Assembly: GCA_037974665.1 (NCBI GenBank)
Contig: CM075769.1
Span: 22,470,139-22,534,138 of the forward strand
Direction: 5' to 3'
Origin: Ehretia macrophylla
Lineage: Eukaryota; Streptophyta; Magnoliopsida; Boraginales; Ehretiaceae
DNA length: 64,000 nucleotides
Below, piece by piece: positions 48,645 to 61,488 of the stretch. Position 1 is the first letter of the stretch, and each line of letters opens with the position of its first letter. The notes under the pieces were generated by a model, which worked only from the letters and a program-made list of their open reading frames with translations, was not told the origin of the DNA and searched no databases. The position numbers and the translations under genes were made by a program.

Positions 48645-50313
48645 AGAGGTCGAAGCCCCGTGGTGGCCATTGACATTTTTTTTAAGGTTTATTTAATGGT
48701 ATGAGTTGTGTATTTAAGATATAAGGCCACAAAAAAAGATTAATGATTAATAGTTCTTTATTATAACAAAATAGGACTAATAAAATACAAAGTAAAAAAC
48801 AATAAAAATTTTATCACTGTCATTAGTCTTTTGCACATAAATCAAATTCTAACTTTCCCATTAGTATCAAAGAATTAGTTTAAGTTGAAGAAAAATGACA
48901 ATAATAAAAGGGAATATATAACTTAGAAGAGTAATTTAATAGAAAATAATTAATTGTATAACACCAATTCTATGTTTTGAATGAGAGTCCGTAGCCCCGT
49001 GGTAGTCATTGGCTACCTAATGGCAACAAAGCATAAACGTTTTCTCACGCTTTGGTAGCCAATGGCTACCAAGGGGCTACGAACCACTATATTCATAAGA
49101 AAGTAGATTGATTTAGAACAAAAGATTTTATAATAACAAATATATTATAAGTTTGTGCTAAATCTATTTTCCTTAGATTGAAAATATATTTTAAGGCTTC
49201 TTTAATGGTATGAGTTGTGTATTTAAGATCTAAGAACATAAAATTGGATTAATGATTAATAATTATTTATTCTAATAAAAGTAGGATTAATGAAATACAA
49301 AGTCAAAAACAATGAAGCTTTCATCACTGTCATTAGTCTTTCGAACAGAAATCAAATTCTAACTTTCCCATTAGTAGCAAGGAATTAGTTTAAATTGAAG
49401 AAATGACAATAATAAAAGGGAATATATAGCTTAGAAGAGTAATTTAAAAGAAAATAATTAATTATTTAACACACATTCTATGTTTTAAATGAGAGTTCGT
49501 AGGCCCATGGTGGCCATTGGCCACCTAATGGCGACAAAGCGTTAACATTTTGTCATGCTGTGGTGTCCAATGGCTACCAAGGGGCTACGAACCTCCATAT
49601 TCATAAGAAAATAGATTGATTTAGAACAAAAAATATTATCATAACAAATATATTATAAGTTTGTGCTAGATCTATTTTCCTTTGATTAAAGATATATGTT
49701 AAGGCTTATTTAATGGTATAAGTTGTGTATTTAAGATATAAGGCCATAAAATTGTATTAATGGTTAATAATTATTTATTCTAATAAAAGTAGGATTAATG
49801 AAATACAAAGTTAAAAACAATGAAGCTTTTATCACTGTCATTAGCTTTCGCACAGAAATCAAATTCTAACTTTCCCATTAGTATCAAGGAATTAGTTTAA
49901 ATTGAAGAAATGGCAATAATAAAAAGGAATACATAGCTTAGAAGAGTAATTTAAAAGAAAAGAATTAATTGTATAACACTAATTCTATGTTTTGAATGAG
50001 AGTTCGTAGCCCCATGGTGGCCATTGGCCACCTAATAGCGACAAAGCATAAACGTTTTGTCACGCTTTGGTGGCTAATGGCTACCAAAGGGCTACGAACC
50101 TTTATATTCATAAGAAAGTAGATTGATTTACAATAAAAGATTTTATAATAACAAATATATTATAAGTTTGTACTAGATATATTTTTCTTTGATTGACGAT
50201 ATATATTTTAAGGCTTATTAATGGTATTAGTTGTGTATTTGTGATATAAGGGCATAAAATTGGATTAATGATTAATAATTCTTTATTCTAACAAAAGTAG
50301 GATTAATGAGATA

Positions 50314-50398
<85 letters not shown>

Positions 50399-50690
50399 AT
50401 CTCTGTCATTACTCTTTCACACAAAAATCAAATTCTAACTTTCCCATTAGTATCAAAGAATTAGTTTAAATTGAAGAAACGACAATAATAAAAGGGAATA
50501 TATACCTTAGATGAGTAATTTAAAAGAAAAAAATAATTGTATAACACCAATTCTAGCTTTTGCATGAGAGGTCGTATCCCCGTGGTGGCCATTGGCCGCC
50601 TAATAACAACAAAACGTAAAGGTTTGGTTGTGCTTGGGTGGCCAATGGCTACCAAGGGGCTATGAACCTCCATATTTATAAGAAAATATA
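48645..50690 (+). repeat. CACTA subterminal tandem array, about 510-bp units (right)
   Basis: Mirror of 16070-18040. Palindromic cores lie near 48985-49090, 49495-49600, 50005-50110 and 50565-50675, plus the truncated one at 48645. Unlike the DUF506 block, the units differ from the left-arm partners by about 5%. One spacer has a long (TA)n run (50318-50395) that the left arm lacks. Confidence 0.75.
50318..50395. repeat. (TA)n microsatellite, right arm only
   Basis: About 78 bases of TA inside the last spacer of the array. The matching left-arm spacer (about 16340-16385) has ordinary AT-rich sequence, so the tract expanded, or replaced sequence, in one arm. Confidence 0.95.
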
Positions 50691-51237
50691 TTGATTTATT
50701 ATAAATAATTTTATAATAACAAATAAATAATAATATAAAATAAATAAATTGATTAATTTAGAAAAATGTCTATAATGTAAAATAAATAGTAGCTTTTAAA
50801 TAATATTAAAAAAATTACAAAAAATTGATATTAAATAAATTTAAGTTTTTAAATGAGTCAAAAGTTTATTATTTAATATAAAGTTAATTAACTTTAAATT
50901 TATTATAACAATAATAATGTATGAATAAAAAAATGTATAAAAAGAAATTGTAGGGTTAGGCCTTTTGGTCGCGAGGCTCATCTTAAATCAGAGGGTAGCC
51001 TAGTGGCCCTTTGGTCGCTTAATTCGTTTCAAAACAGGGGGCAACGTTGCCCCCTGTTTTGTAGACACCAATTTTGTTTTGCTTTTTGAAAAAAGCTCCC
51101 CTACCCTACCCCACCCCCTTCCCCCCACTCCACCCCCTCCAAACATCTCAACCCCTTTTCCATCCTCAATTTACTAGATCTTTATACAAAAAGTTTGAAA
51201 AATGTACATTGTTTTTGTTTTTTTTCATATACATATG

Positions 51238-51275
<38 letters not shown>

Positions 51276-51446
51276 GTTTCTGTTCACTGGATAAGTACAC
51301 TATATGGTTAACAGATTCATGTACGCAACTTTGACTATATGAAAATGGGTAAAGATATTCTTCATTTTTTGTATATAGATTTGTACAATTTGTAATGAGT
51401 TCTTTCAAATAAAACTAACAAATATATTCTGTGTTTTTGTTAATAG

Positions 51447-51716
51447 ATTTGTACCAGCTGCAGTGGTACAAAACTTCAAGACGATTTTTTCTGGTAGGTA
51501 CACGCTACTGTGGATCACTTATGGAGAGGTCCCACAAGATGTGAATGATGTATGGTTATACAGATTTGAGGTATGATATATAATGATTAATGCAATAAAT
51601 ATTTATTATAGCTTTTATATATTATTTACACATGCACGTGGTATTAACTTATGTACGTGTTTTTATATTTTTTGGTTATAGATGGATTTCAAGTGGTACC
51701 CGTGTGACACTGCCCG
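51447..51716 (+). pseudogene. En/Spm transposase-associated protein, upstream exons (right)
   Basis: Exon 51447-51570 (after TTAATAG; FVPAAVVQNFKT and VPQDVNDVWLYRFE), intron with a normal GT donor, and exon from 51682 (MDFKWYPCDTA), which is cut at 51716 by the chromovirus LTR. Same architecture as 15033-15302. The rest of the gene would lie past the window end. Confidence 0.7.
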
Positions 51717-54247
51717 TGTGACATCCGAGAACATTACTGTACTTTTATTAACTGTTGCATTCACTATTTGTGCATTTTAACTGTGGAATTACTTGTTGCA
51801 TTCTTGGTTACTATTCATTACATTTTTCAACTACTTATTTTCTTCGAATTAGCATTTTTCTTAAACTATATTAATTACTTGAAGAATGAGAAAAATGTAT
51901 GTTTGAACGATTAGTGTTAGGAGCACTCGTTTAGAAAATGTTTTAGTGGATCGGTGAATAGTAAAACATGTAGTAATGGGCCAAATGAAACTAATCGTAT
52001 GGGAATAGATTTAAGTAGGCTTTATAAGTCATTTTGACTCATTTTTATTGTCAACACCACATATTAATATAGCATATATTAAACATATATACATAATAAC
52101 ACATTTTGCATACAACACAACTCAAAAACAATTTAGAAAATACCCCCTATGTCCCTTGCCAAACCCGACAGCAACTAGGAAGGAAATGAGAGAATTTTTG
52201 CTCACCAAATCTTGATTTCAAGTGCTACCAAGCAAGGAGCAATTGGTTTTGAGGGTTTACTAGCTTCCTATTAGCTCCTACACACTTTTGGTGAGGGATT
52301 TTGCACTCTTTTTGTGAATTCAAAGTTGATGCTATATTATGTAATTTCTAGATTTGTTGCTAATGGCTTGAGATATGATTCAATCTTGCTTTATAAGTCA
52401 CATACATGTTGTAGAGACCGTATTTATGCAATTGTTTAGCTTTTTAAACGATTAAATTCGATTGTTTGATTGTAGGAAATGAATAGTGATGAAACTTTAG
52501 GGTTTTGAGAAAATGTGCCTTATAGCTTGATTCAATGCTTCAATTAGGTGTTTTAGATGTTAATAAAGGTAGATTAATGACCCCTTGAGGTTAAATTGCT
52601 CGGAACTTAGCTAAAACATGAAATTGGCGACTTTTAGAAAAGGGGTTTCGGGTGTATTGCAAATTCGGGTTAATTTGGGCATCATATTTGGTATTCTTAG
52701 GCTATGTAGGTGCTATATATGTTTTTCTAACTCTTGATTGAGTTCCGGTTAGGGTACGTGTAGTACAAACTCACAAAGGGGTAATCGGGACTTTTGTGGT
52801 AATCGTGGGTAATTGGATAATTTCGAGGGTCCTAGGGGTGCCATAAGGAGTAATTAGAAGTATGGTATAGCTCACTCATGAAACTAGAACATTACCTTTT
52901 GTTTTGGAATCAAATAGCTTAAGTTACAAAGGGGGAAATGTAGAAATTTGGTTGTTTTGCACATCTATAGTCTTGTAAATGCTTATTATGTGTTTAAATG
53001 TATTTTTAAGTTAATTGTGTGCTTTTGGTAAAGTTTTGTGAAAAGTATGTTAATGACCCCTTTGTATTCATTTAGTTAATTTCATGCTAATGTTTATGTT
53101 TTGACTGTTTTCGAGGGCAACCTACTTTGTTGACCCTCCTGTGTGTTATTACTCTATTTTGTTGTTATATTGTCATTGGGTTAAATGTATTGCATAGTAG
53201 TTGCACAACCATAGTGTCAGGGGTGGATGTATTGGATATCGGCTGGGCGGCAGCGGGCTGGCCAGTGGATATTCGATCTTCGTGCTCTAGCCCCTCACTT
53301 GCCTGGTCTGGAGATTGTCAGGGGATGTTGGGTCGTAGGATTCTCGAGGTACATCTGGAGTACACCCGCTGGAGTGATTGGGGTTATGCCGGCACATTGA
53401 TCGAGGTTCAAGGATCAAGGTTTGTGGTTCGTGATTGAAGATCAAGTGAATTCTGGAGTATTGGGGTTAAAGTGAATCATATCCTTTTTAATGTGTGGTA
53501 ACTTGTCATTTATATTGCTCTTTTGTTGTTTAAATGCTTTATTTGTGTTAACTGTTGCATTGCATGCCCCGATAGACTATATCCCTCACTTGACAATTGT
53601 GGTTGCTTATACCTCGCTAACATGTTTTAGGAGGTGCTGAGGTTGATCCCTAGCTGGTTGTGGTTGAGGGAGAGGATGAGGAGGTGCAGGCTGAGCAGTT
53701 GCCTTGATTGCTGTGTACTATCTGCTTAAGGTGGATGTGTTTCTTGCTAGACTATGTGAAGGCTTACTTGTATTATATTATGTCCTATTTTGGAGCCTAT
53801 AGGCTCATGTATATATTTGTACAGATGTAAGCTTGTAAGTTAGATGGATGTAGTATGAGATGGGTAACTGTGGCATGTAATAATTTATAACTCTACTTCT
53901 TGCTTTGTTGTGTGCTTGGGGTGTGAATGCACTGGTCGAATGGTTAGTTTAAATTATAAGAATGTTTAATTGATAACATCGAGTGGTATGATTAACGGAT
54001 AAAGATAAAGACTCTAGGATTGTTGATTGCATGCTTGTATGTATTTATGATGTCCTGTATTGCTTAAGGCTCGGATGGCCTTGAAGTTGGAAAATAGTTA
54101 GAGTTGGAGTTGTTGAAGTTCTAGTTTTGTATTGTGGTTTATTTGATGTTTGCAGGTAACCAAAATGTCCACGGTACAGAGGAGACTTTGTCTGTTTGTT
54201 GGGTTCGGACTTAACCTTTTAGCATGGGGTTGGGTCGGGCCGTGACA
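51717..54247 (+). repeat. 5' LTR of right chromovirus
   Basis: 2531 bp, TGTGACATCCGAG to GGGCCGTGACA. Non-coding; an open frame near 53127 is LTR sequence. It has no solo-LTR insertion, giving the empty site for the left-arm insertion near 53645. Confidence 0.92.
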
Positions 54248-54253
54248 TTTAGG

Positions 54254-54265
54254 TGGGTTCAGAGC
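54254..54265 (+). other. Primer binding site, mutated
   Basis: TGGGTTCAGAGC at the position where the left copy has TGGTATCAGAGC. Two central changes would weaken tRNA-Met pairing. Confidence 0.7.
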
Positions 54266-54624
54266 TTATAGAATGCATGAGCCGGGATAGGTTTTATCAG
54301 TCTGTAGGGTAGAGGTTTATTATGTGAAAGTGTAATTGTGTGAATAAGTGTTTCTTTGATTGACTAAGTGAAAGATCGATTTAGTAAAGAACATGCTAGC
54401 ATAGAAATGAGAATGTGAAATGTCTTTTTATGAGTTATTGTATGAATGTGAAAAGTTTAGAATGGATAGTATGACTAAGTGTTTTACTTGTATCTTTTGT
54501 GTATAAAGTGTTTGTATGACCTTATATGTGATTTCATGTGAACTTATTTGAGATTATCTTTATGTGACTTATTTGTGGACTACATATATGCTTGTCATAA
54601 TACTTTGCATTCTAGTTATTCGAG

Positions 54625-55833
54625 ATGGGGATTCGTTGTCAGAATATGAATCTGAATACTGGAGAGGAAGAAGTGGATCAACAGATGATCAATGCACAGT
54701 TGACTGCTGCAATAGGTCAGATTGCAGAGGTGTTGCACAGGCAGGGAGGTAATGTACCTGCAAGTAATCCTGGGCATCGCCAAGGTAGAGCAGAGGGCGG
54801 TAATGGTAACTATCTTGAGAAATTCCTGCACTGTGGTCCGTCTGGCTTCTTCGGAGAGCCCGATGACATGTTGGCCGAGAGATGGTTGAACAAGGTTGAG
54901 AAAATTCTTATTGGCCTCGAGTACACTCATCCAAAGAAGGTTGTTTGTGCTGAATTTCTACTCGAGGGGGATGCCGAGCAATGGTGGCATACTGTGAAAT
55001 CTAGGTGGGAAGCTGAAGCAATACCACGGACTTGGGCTGAATTTGCAAGAGAGTTTCGAGAGAAATATATCATAGAGACAGCCATAGAGAGACGGGAACA
55101 AGAGTTTATTAATTTGACATAGGGCAGTATGATGGTTGATCAGTATGATGTTGCTTTTACCCGCTTATCCTGTTATGTACCAGGTTTAGTGCAGCCAGAG
55201 AGCAAGAGGATTCAGAGGTTTATTATGGGGCTTAGGCCTGATATTTCGTTGAATTTGTCTACTCAGGATTATCCCTCTTATGCAGCGACAGTCAGGATAG
55301 CTGCAAGATATGAGAAACGGAAGGCAGATTTGTTTGGGGAGCCAAGTCAGCCCAGTAAACGACCTCATCAGACACAGAGTCAGGGATATCAGAGGCAGAC
55401 TCACTCAGCTGGTCAGAGTCAGCAGCCGAGGTAGACTCAGAGTTATACCGAACCTACTCAAACTCAGCCGCGACCTGTCCAGAGTCAGAATCAGAGGACA
55501 GCCTCATCCAGTGGTAGCACGGTCTCAGCAGGGTAGTTCAGCTACCTCTACTTACAGAGCTCCTACGGGAGGCACTGTTGCAAGACGTCACCAGCAGTGC
55601 AGCTTCTGCCAGAGCCAGGGCCATACAGAGGAAAATTGCTGGAAGAAATTGAACAGGTGCACAGGATGTGGTAGTGACCAGCACAGGGTCAAGGATTGTT
55701 TGAAATTCAAGAATGCCAGGGGTCAGACATCTGGTCAGGGCACTCAGACTAGGGCACCAACTGTAGTACCAGCACCTCGAGGTCAGGTTCGAGTATTTGC
55801 TGTGAATGCGGAGGAGCTTCCAGATACGACTAC
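54625..55833 (+). pseudogene. Chromovirus gag (right copy)
   Basis: ATG at 54625. Retrotransposon gag domain with GEPDDMLAERWLNKVEKIL and CAEFLLEGDAEQWWHTV (residues about 75-125), then a Gln/Ser-rich linker and two CCHC zinc knuckles, CSFCQSQGHTEENC and CTGCGSDQHRVKDC (about 55600-55700). An in-frame stop lies near 55120, another near 55432, and the knuckles are read in a shifted frame. It ends at the solo LTR. Better preserved than the left copy. Confidence 0.85.
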
Positions 55834-58028
55834 TGTAACGCCTCAACCCGTATACTTGCAAAGGCTAAAGCTGGAATGCGACATTCATAACTCGTAAATC
55901 GGTAAATTGAAAGCTTAACAACCTGTACATCCATTTTATATTCATCAGAGTTCAAAAGTCAACCAAGTTATCGACCTTAGACAGGGAAACCATAATTAAT
56001 TACATATGTATAAGACCTCGAACCACCTGTTCAAACATAAAGGCTAACCAACAATCAGGTTTCTAGGCCTCAAAAGAATGTTAGTACTTAATTACATTAG
56101 AGTTGTCCAAAAGAATAAAGTATACATCATTTGTATCTCGATTACATCAACAAGTAGTGATCACATAAAGCAGAAGTCATCGGGATCACACTAAGGAGTT
56201 CTATCATCATCTTGGGTAGCCTGCTCAGGCTCAACCTCACCTGAATATGAAAAGAAGGGTGAGCTAGATCTTCACGTATAGCTCAATGAGGATAAACAAT
56301 AAAGGTTTTCGTAAAGGTTTTATCATTTTCGCAAACGGTTGATAAAACATGTTATGCACATATCCACGCAAAAATATCCTTAACACAAGCCTTCAATCAA
56401 TAATAAGAGGGTCGAGATATACCAGAAAACTCGGAGGTCCCGTCACTTCCTCTATTAATAATGGGAGGGTCAAGATATACCAGCAAATCCGGAGGTCCCG
56501 TCACTTCCTCCCTTAATAATGGTTATAACCGCCGTGCATATACAACTCGAATGTGTTTGTAATTATCAATGGATGTCAAACAATCATATAATAATTATGC
56601 ATATATAGTACTTGTGGTGCTTCAAGTAATGCCAAGTATCACGAGATAGTGAAAAGACATCAATAGACTACTTAAAACGGAAACAAAATGCAAACATGAG
56701 TGAAACTATGAAGCAACTTCAATGTTTTTGCAATAGCCTAAATTAAACAGTTCGTTTCCCTACTCTTCCGAACTCCAATTAATCTGATTTTGATATATAA
56801 TCGAAGCTTATCGAATGTAGATAGTTTTAGAATCAAACGGAACTCAATTCGGAGTTGAATTGAGTGAGATATGGCTTTTGAAAAACATCATGTGAATCTA
56901 TCAAAAATCCGGTCGAGTAACTCGATCGGATCCACTCTTCTGGATGAGTGGCAGTGAGCATCCGGATGAGTAAATCCAGTCGAGTAACTCGATCGGATTC
57001 ACTCTTCCGGATGGAGGTTCAAGAACACGAAAACATGGCATTTTTGCTCTTTTTTGCTTGCTATCTTGCCTTCAACTCAACCAAACCTTTTGCATACTCA
57101 AAGTGGTCATCTAGGCAACATTCTTAAGCTCAAGAACAACACCATAACATTCTCAAATCAAACAACAACCCAAGAACACTTCAAGAATTCTCAAAAAACC
57201 TCAAGAACACCAAGAACACCTACTAAGCATCAATGTGCTTGGCTTCCAATTCCTACCTTACCCACAAGTTAAACTAGGTCTATTCAAGCAAGAATCATCA
57301 CACAACTCATAAATTTCAACCCGTTAGATCAAGCCCAAGCTCTATATACAAGATAAGTCTCAAACCTTGCAATAAATCCACACATATTCATTACCAAACA
57401 TATTCATAACCAATATCATATTCAATACACAATTAAAACTCATCAATCAAGCATAATATGTCTTTGTAAAACATTTATAAAACTTCCCTTACCTTTGCTC
57501 TTGTGTGCTAGACAGAAATGGATCAAGACTCACTTGAAGAAAACTTGGAAACACAAAGAAAGACGCTAGGGATGGCTTGGAGATCTTCTTCTTCCTCTTC
57601 CTCTCTTCTTTTGGTTGAGTTCTCTAGTGTGTGTAGAGATTGTGTGTGTGTTGAGTGGTGTAGTGTGTTTTGTAGGGATTTGGTGTGTGTTGAGTGGTGT
57701 AATGTGTGTTGAGATAATATCTAAGTTGCCTAATGACGAGAGTGCCCTCCAACTAAACTATGTTTTACTAGCATACCATTTTGTCCTACTCAAATTATTT
57801 TGGTTCTAATCTAGTATTCTAGTTAGATAGCCTACGCAATAGAATCCAGTTATCGTATAGGGTATCTAAAATACTCGAATACATGGTAACTAATACAATG
57901 CACGTAAATCGAGATAAATGCACATAAATTAATTTAAAAGCACATAAAACAAGGTGAATGCATATAAATTAATTTAATTATATATGATATGATCTATATG
58001 CACATGTGGTCTCGGGCTGGGCCTTACA
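55834..58028 (-). mobile_element. Solo LTR (gypsy type) inside chromovirus gag-pol
   Basis: 2195 bp with ends TGTAACGCC and GGCCTTACA (inverted TGTAA/TTACA), flanked by ACTAC (55829-55833) and ACTAT (58029-58033). The left element reads through with a single ACTAC, so the insertion followed the arm duplication. By analogy with other LTRs here (ends in GGCGTGACA) it lies on the minus strand. It contains a duplicated segment of about 60 bp (about 56405-56525) and repeats of GTCGAGTAACTCGATCGGA (56914, 56979). Confidence 0.9.
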
Positions 58029-58033
58029 ACTAT

Positions 58034-61000
58034 GGTGGTAGAATGTACTTTTCTTCTTAATGATCAGTCGATTAAAGTTTTAATTGACTTTGGGGCTACA
58101 CATTCATTTATCACACCTATTTGTGCACAGAATGCTAAATTGAAACATTTTAAAGTGTTGCATAAGATTGTGGTTTATACACCTATGGGTCCGAAGTTTG
58201 TTACTGAGTCTATTTATAAGGCATGCAATATTTGATTCTGGGGCTACACATTATTCTATTTGTAAGGGTCGAGTGTTTCCTGCTGATTTGATTATTCTAC
58301 CCTTCCGCGACTTTGAAATTATATTGGGGGTAGATTGGTTGGGAAGATACTATGCGCAACTTGATTGTAAGAAGAAGATTGTGAAACTAGAATTGCCCAA
58401 CCAACCTGTAATTGAAATAGTTGGAAGTAGGAAATCAACTAGAACCCTTATAATTTCTTCTATTAAAGCATAAAAAATGTTGGGTAAAGGTTGTGAGGCT
58501 TATCTTGCTTATCTAATTAATCAACCTAGGGATAAATTGAAACTAAATGAAATGCCTATAGTGAGAGAGTTTCCGGGGGTGTTTCCTAAGGAATTACCTG
58601 GTCTGCCACCTGATGGAGAGATAGAGTTTGTGATTGATTTATTGTCAAGGACTATACCTATCTCTAGGATTCCGTATAGGATAGCTCCACCTGAATTGCA
58701 AGAATTGAAAGTTCAGTTGTAGGGTTTGCTTGAAAAGGGATTCATTCAGCTGAGTTCTTCACCTTGAGGTGCACCAGTCTTGTTTGTTAAAAAGAAAGAC
58801 AAATCTCTTCGCTTATGTATTGATTATCGGGGTCTCAATCAGGTAACTATTAAAAACAAGTATTTGTTGCCTTTAATTGGAGAGTTATTTGATCTGTTAC
58901 AAGGTGCCAAGGTATTTTCTAAATTTGATATGAGGAAGGGTTATTATCAGTTGAGGATTAAGAAAGATGATGTGCCTAAAACTGCTATCAGAACTAGATA
59001 TGGTCACTATGAGTTTGTTGTATTATCGTTTGGCTTGACTAATACTCCTGCCGCATTTATAGATTTAATACAGAGAGTATTTCGATCGTATCTGGACCAG
59101 TTTGTGGTTATTTTTATTGATGATATTCTAGTATATTCTAAATCAGAGGCTGAACACGAACAACATTTGAGGATTGTATTACAGACTCTGCAGGAGAATA
59201 AATTGTTTGCGAAATTCAGCAAATGTGAATTCTAGTTGAAACAAGTTGCTTTTCTGGGTCATATAATCTCGCAAGATGGTATTTCTATTGATCCGACGAA
59301 GATTAAGGTTGTATTGGCATGGAAACGGCCTGAGACTGTTACCGAGATCCGCAGTTTTCTGGGTTTAATAGGTTATTATAGAAGATTTGTCAAGGATTTC
59401 TCTAAAATTGCTGGACCCTTGACTCAGCTTACTTAAAAGAAAACTATGTTTAAATGGAATGAGAAATGTGACGCAAGTTTTCAGGAACTGAAAAAGAGAC
59501 TTACCATTGCTCCTATTCTTGCACTGCCCGAGGGGACTGATAACTTGGTAACCTACAGTGATGCTTCAAAGGAGGGTTTGGGCTGTATGTTAATGCATAA
59601 TGGAAAAGTTATTGCATATGCCTCAAGAAAATTAAAACCCTATGAACTCAACTATCCGATGCACGATCTTGAGTTTGCAGCTATTATCTTTGCACTAAAG
59701 AAATGGCGTTACTATATCTAGGGTAACAAATTTGAAATTTTCACAAATCACAAGAGTCTGAAATATCTGTTTTCACAGAAAGAGCTGAATATGTGGCAGA
59801 GGCGTTGGTTGGAATTACTTGAGGATTATAATTGCACTATTAATTATCTACCAGGTAAGGCCAATATAGTTGCTGATGCTTTGAGCCGAAAGGCTACAGT
59901 TGCTAGTTTGATTATCAAGAATTGGGAGTTCATGAAGGAATTATGTTTGTGGAAACCAAAGACTTCAAATTCAGGCATTCAATTTACAAGTGTGCAGATT
60001 CAATCCTTGTTGTTATCCAGGATTAGTGATACACAACAAACTGACCCTCAATTGTTGAAAATCTTCGAAAAGTCTAAAGGGGGAGAGTCGGACTTTAAAC
60101 TTCATGATGATGGCATTCTTAAATTCAAGGGTAGAATATGTATTCCGAGTGAGCCAGCCTTAAAGAAAGAAATACTTGCCGAGACACATAGTTCAAAGTA
60201 TACTATCTATCCAAGTAGTACAAAGATGTACAGAGATTTGAAACAGAACTTCTGGTAGAATAATATGAAAAGAGAGATTGCTGATTATGTGGCTAGATGC
60301 TTGACCTGTTAGAAAGTTAAAGCTGAGCATCAAAGACCTATAGGGTTATTACAGTCATTGGCAATTCCTAACTAGAAATGGGACCACGTTACTATGGATT
60401 TCGTGTCAGACCTGCCAAGATCTTCAAAGGGTAATGATTCAGTTTGGGTTGTTGTTGATAGACTAACCAAAGCTTCTCATTTTATTGCCACGAAGAAAAC
60501 TAATTCTCTTGACAAGTTAGCTGAGTTGTATGTTAAAAATATCGTTAGGCTTCACGAAACTCCAAAGAGTATTGTGTCGGACAGAGATCCTAGATTCACA
60601 TCTCAGTTCTGGCAGAAGATTCAGAAAGCTTTAGGCACGACATTCAGCTTCAGTACATCTAATCACCCTCAAACTAACAGCCAATCTGAAAGGACTATCA
60701 GGATACTCGATGATATGTTACGAGCTTATATTTTGGACTTTGGTAAGAGTTGGGAGAGATATTTTCCATTTGCAGAATTCGCCTATAACAATACTTACCA
60801 AGCTACTATTGTTATGGCACCGTATAAGGCACTGTATGGGCGTAAATGTAGATCTCATTTATATTGGGATGAGGTTGGAGAGATAAAAGCTATTGACCCT
60901 ACTTTATTACTAGAGATGAACAGAATGATTGATTATGTACAGCTTATCAAAAAGAGAATGCTTACAGCACAAAGTCGGCATAAAAGTTATGCAGATAGGC

Positions 61001-61488
61001 GCCGCCGAGATTTGGAATTTACCGTGGGTGATCGGGTATTTCCGAAAATCTCTCCTCGAAAAGGTTTGATTCAGCATGGTAAAAGGGGTAAACTCAGTCC
61101 GAGATATATGGGGCCGTTTGAAATAACTGAGAAAGTTGGTGCATTGGCCTACACATTAGCTTTGCCTCCGAGTTTGGGTCGACTTCATGATGTCTTCCAT
61201 GTCTCTATGCTTCGGAAATATCAGTCAGATCCTTCTCATATTCTTGAGCCTGAGCCATTAGAGATTAGTGAGACTTTGACTTATACAGATAGACCTCTTC
61301 GGGTTGTGGACTGGAAAGTGCAAGAGCTCAAAACTAAAAGCATCCCGATGGTTAAAATTATGTGGGATCATCACGGGTTAGAGGATGCTACATGGGAGAG
61401 AGAAGATCAGATGCGAGAGAGATATCTTGAGTTGTTCCCTAAATCATATAAGAATTACGTGGACACAATTAGTTTAAGGGGAAGAGAG
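58034..61488 (+). pseudogene. Chromovirus pol polyprotein (right copy), many stops
   Basis: Order: protease (VLIDFGATHSFI near 58075, where the usual Ser after Asp is Phe); RT with FIDDILVYS (near 59120); RNase H with YSDASKEG (near 59555); integrase HHCC finger (about 60190-60310); integrase core with Asp in MDFVSDLP, Asp in SDRDPRFTS and Glu in SERTI; then a chromodomain with IMWDHHGLEDATWEREDQM (about 61355). Stops occur near 58471, 58720, 58764, 59233, 59434, 59720, 60256, 60310 and 60373, many at positions that should be Trp or Gln. A 58226-58240 segment repeats part of the protease start. The stretch from 60394 is open through integrase and chromodomain into the 3' LTR. Confidence 0.9.
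61476..61488 (+). other. Polypurine tract of right chromovirus
   Basis: AAGGGGAAGAGAG directly before the 3' LTR. It matches the left-copy tract with minor changes. Confidence 0.85.

Noticed and set aside
53127-53438. 103-codon frame in the chromovirus LTR (and its relative at 62899)
   Set aside because: Lies wholly in an LTR; similar frames occur in other LTRs only because the LTRs are related.
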